Source: a virus. From it: a stretch of DNA of 31,394 nucleotides. The translations under genes were made by a program, and so were the position numbers. The stretch spans positions 1 to 31,394 of the IMG/VR virus record IMGVR_UViG_3300028557_000131. One strand, 5' to 3'. Positions within the stretch are counted from its first letter, which is position 1. Every line of letters begins with the position of its first letter. Shown here piece by piece: positions 29,940-31,394 of the stretch. The notes under the pieces are model-generated. The model was not told the origin of the DNA, searched no databases, and saw only the letters and a list, made by a program, of their open reading frames with translations.

Positions 29940-31394
29940 TTTTAACATTAACCCTTTTAATAGCCTCCTGAAACCAATTTGGGAAAAAGTGACCAGAATA
30001 TTTTAATAAATCTGAAAAAGATCCATCAATTATAATAGTATCAGCATAATCTTCATTTGATCTAACAGCTCTACCAGTCATTTGAATCAATCCAGAAACA
30101 GTTTTCCAAGTATACCAATCAGGATTCATTTTCTGTCTTAACTTATTTTTCTGCGAAGCCAAAGTTGGATAAGGAATTTTAGCAATTACTTGAAATCTTG
30201 CTTTATCATCATCAAAACTAACACCAGTATCCATACTCGGAGAAACTATAACAGTTGGTTTATCAGTAGCATAATGTTCTTGTAAAACCAAATCTTTATT
30301 AGAAGAATCATGATAAACTAATCGTGGATTTCTAACATCACGAGACACCCAACTTGCTAACTCAAAAGAATTAGTATGTATAATTCCCTTCTTATCAGGA
30401 TATTTATTCAATATCTTCTGAATAAACGGTACATAATTCTTAAAGGTATCTTCTTTTGATTTATAAGACATCTTACCAAGTGGCATATAGTAAATTGGAC
30501 GATTCTTAACCGGAAAAGGAGATTCAATTGAATAATAAACAGCCTTATCAATATCTAAACCGTTCAATTGACAGAATAAATTTTTATCGAGAATAGTTCC
30601 TGACATTAGAAAAACCATATCATATTTTGAAAAAACATACTTATCAAGATAATCAAAGGCCCAAATAGGTTCTAATGATAATTCTTTTTGTTTAGTTTTC
30701 TCATTATAGTTTGATTCCAATACCCAATTATCAGGATTAGCTTTATATTCATTTAGAAAAATTTCAATTTTAGATTGATATTGTTGCAAATCAGTCACAA
30801 CTTGCATTAATTTAAAATCTGAGTTTTTACCACCTAATACTTTATTAACAGAGTTTTCTCTTTTAACAGATTTTGCACTTCTTTTCTCAGCACTTAAAGA
30901 TCTTTCAACATCACCAATAGTTGTTCCAATTTCACCTTGCAACTCTTTAAGAAATTCAATATATCCACTAATACTACTAACACTCTTTAGATCCTTAATA
31001 ATCCTAGATTCGTTGGAAAATTTCAATTTTTTAACAACAGATTCAGTTATTTTAATCGTGATAAAATCAGACATAATATCATCAAAATCATGTGCTTCAT
31101 CAACAATCAAAACATTACTACCTCTAGCATCCATCATTTTAGTCATATATAACTGAAATAGAATATAAAGATAAAAATTTGTCAATGACATTCTACCAGA
31201 AACATACCCATCTCTAGCACCAGCGTGTGGACAAAACTCACAAGTTGTTTTATTTAATCTGTTGAATTCATTACCTTGAGCACAAGAACAACCATATTGA
31301 ACACATTCATAATTTTCCTTACCCTTTAAGTCATTAATAGAATCATATGTTTCAACATACTGATCCTGTAATAATTTTCCAGAAGTTATAATAT
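29929..31394 (-). CDS. DinG/XPD-like superfamily 2 DNA helicase, 5' end outside window
   Basis: The frame is open to base 31394, giving 488 visible residues; the ATG at 31191 is internal. The first visible residues 'IITSGKLLQDQYVETYD' match the segment after the Walker A of DinG-type helicases. Cys 30, 35, 37, 51 and 54 ('YECVQYGCSCAQ', 'TTCEFCPHAGAR') fit an iron-sulfur cluster domain. DEAH is at 98-101. 'FLMSGTILD', 'VSPSMDTGVSFDDD' and 'LIQMTGRAVRSNEDY' are helicase motifs of the second RecA domain. It would unwind DNA, R-loops or D-loops 5'-3' during phage replication or repair. The product is not T4 Dda or UvsW by motif layout. Confidence 0.88.
   Translation of the reverse strand, partial: IITSGKLLQDQYVETYDSINDLKGKENYECVQYGCSCAQGNEFNRLNKTTCEFCPHAGARDGYVSGRMSLTNFYLYILFQLYMTKMMDARGSNVLIVDEAHDFDDIMSDFITIKITESVVKKLKFSNESRIIKDLKSVSSISGYIEFLKELQGEIGTTIGDVERSLSAEKRSAKSVKRENSVNKVLGGKNSDFKLMQVVTDLQQYQSKIEIFLNEYKANPDNWVLESNYNEKTKQKELSLEPIWAFDYLDKYVFSKYDMVFLMSGTILDKNLFCQLNGLDIDKAVYYSIESPFPVKNRPIYYMPLGKMSYKSKEDTFKNYVPFIQKILNKYPDKKGIIHTNSFELASWVSRDVRNPRLVYHDSSNKDLVLQEHYATDKPTVIVSPSMDTGVSFDDDKARFQVIAKIPYPTLASQKNKLRQKMNPDWYTWKTVSGLIQMTGRAVRSNEDYADTIIIDGSFSDLLKYSGHFFPNWFQEAIKRVNVKINA

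Noticed and set aside
29929-31191. ATG at 31191 as the true start of the DinG-like helicase
   Set aside because: The frame continues upstream to the window edge and encodes the iron-sulfur cysteines expected just before this Met.
1-31394. CRISPR array, tRNA genes, integrase or attachment sites
   Set aside because: No regularly spaced repeats, no cloverleaf sequence and no recombinase gene were seen in the window.

Overview
The window looks like part of the genome of a large, AT-rich tailed phage of the T4-like (myovirus) kind. The evidence is a T4 gp41-type replicative helicase, class Ia ribonucleotide reductase genes nrdA and nrdB, a T4 gp26-like baseplate hub protein, two tail-fibre-like structural proteins, three homing-type nucleases, two methyltransferases, and about ten unrelated proteins with a short N-terminal peptide resembling T4 capsid-targeting propeptides. 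No clear Shine-Dalgarno sequences precede the genes. With the very low GC content this would fit a Bacteroidota-like host, but that is inference. Genes are packed in short operons on both strands, often overlapping by 4-14 bases.

Layout. 1-4589: small virion-like or accessory proteins, a MazG-like pyrophosphohydrolase with a HigA-like N-terminus, a ferritin-like protein and a zinc-ribbon-repeat nuclease. 4586-8098 (minus): two fibre/structural proteins and a small hypothetical protein. 8115-12624: a DNA methyltransferase (minus), then on the plus strand a hypothetical protein, a gp26-like hub protein, a SAM methyltransferase and an HNH-type nuclease. 12611-14568 (minus): a Ro60 (TROVE/vWA) protein preceded by a 509-base gap. 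That gap holds a highly structured RNA whose ends form a long interrupted helix, plus a strong terminator; this is a candidate phage Y RNA. 14569-19873 (minus): a membrane coiled-coil protein, nrdB, a small protein and nrdA. 19946-20917: an acidic hypothetical protein. 21032-24095 (minus): the replicative helicase broken into two genes by a split intein inside its Walker A motif, with a nuclease gene between the halves. 24156-28523 (minus): two paralogous 'SCM/PYMDT' proteins flanking a membrane protein with a half DnaJ-like zinc finger. 28592-29939: two plus-strand hypothetical proteins. 29929-31394: a DinG/XPD-like helicase that runs off the window.

How the genes fit together. NrdA/NrdB and the MazG-like enzyme would manage nucleotide pools for replication by the gp41-type helicase, which must be rebuilt by protein trans-splicing. 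The fibre, gp26-like and propeptide-bearing proteins would contribute to the virion. Ro60 with its adjacent RNA would act on structured RNAs during infection. A recurrent TATATA element precedes most transcription units at either 4-7 or 15-26 bases from the start codon and may be the -10 part of a phage promoter.

The strongest candidates for a notable system are (1) the Ro60-RNA locus at 12611-14568, (2) the fractured helicase with an atypical split intein at 21032-24095, and (3) the shared N-terminal peptide on otherwise unrelated proteins.
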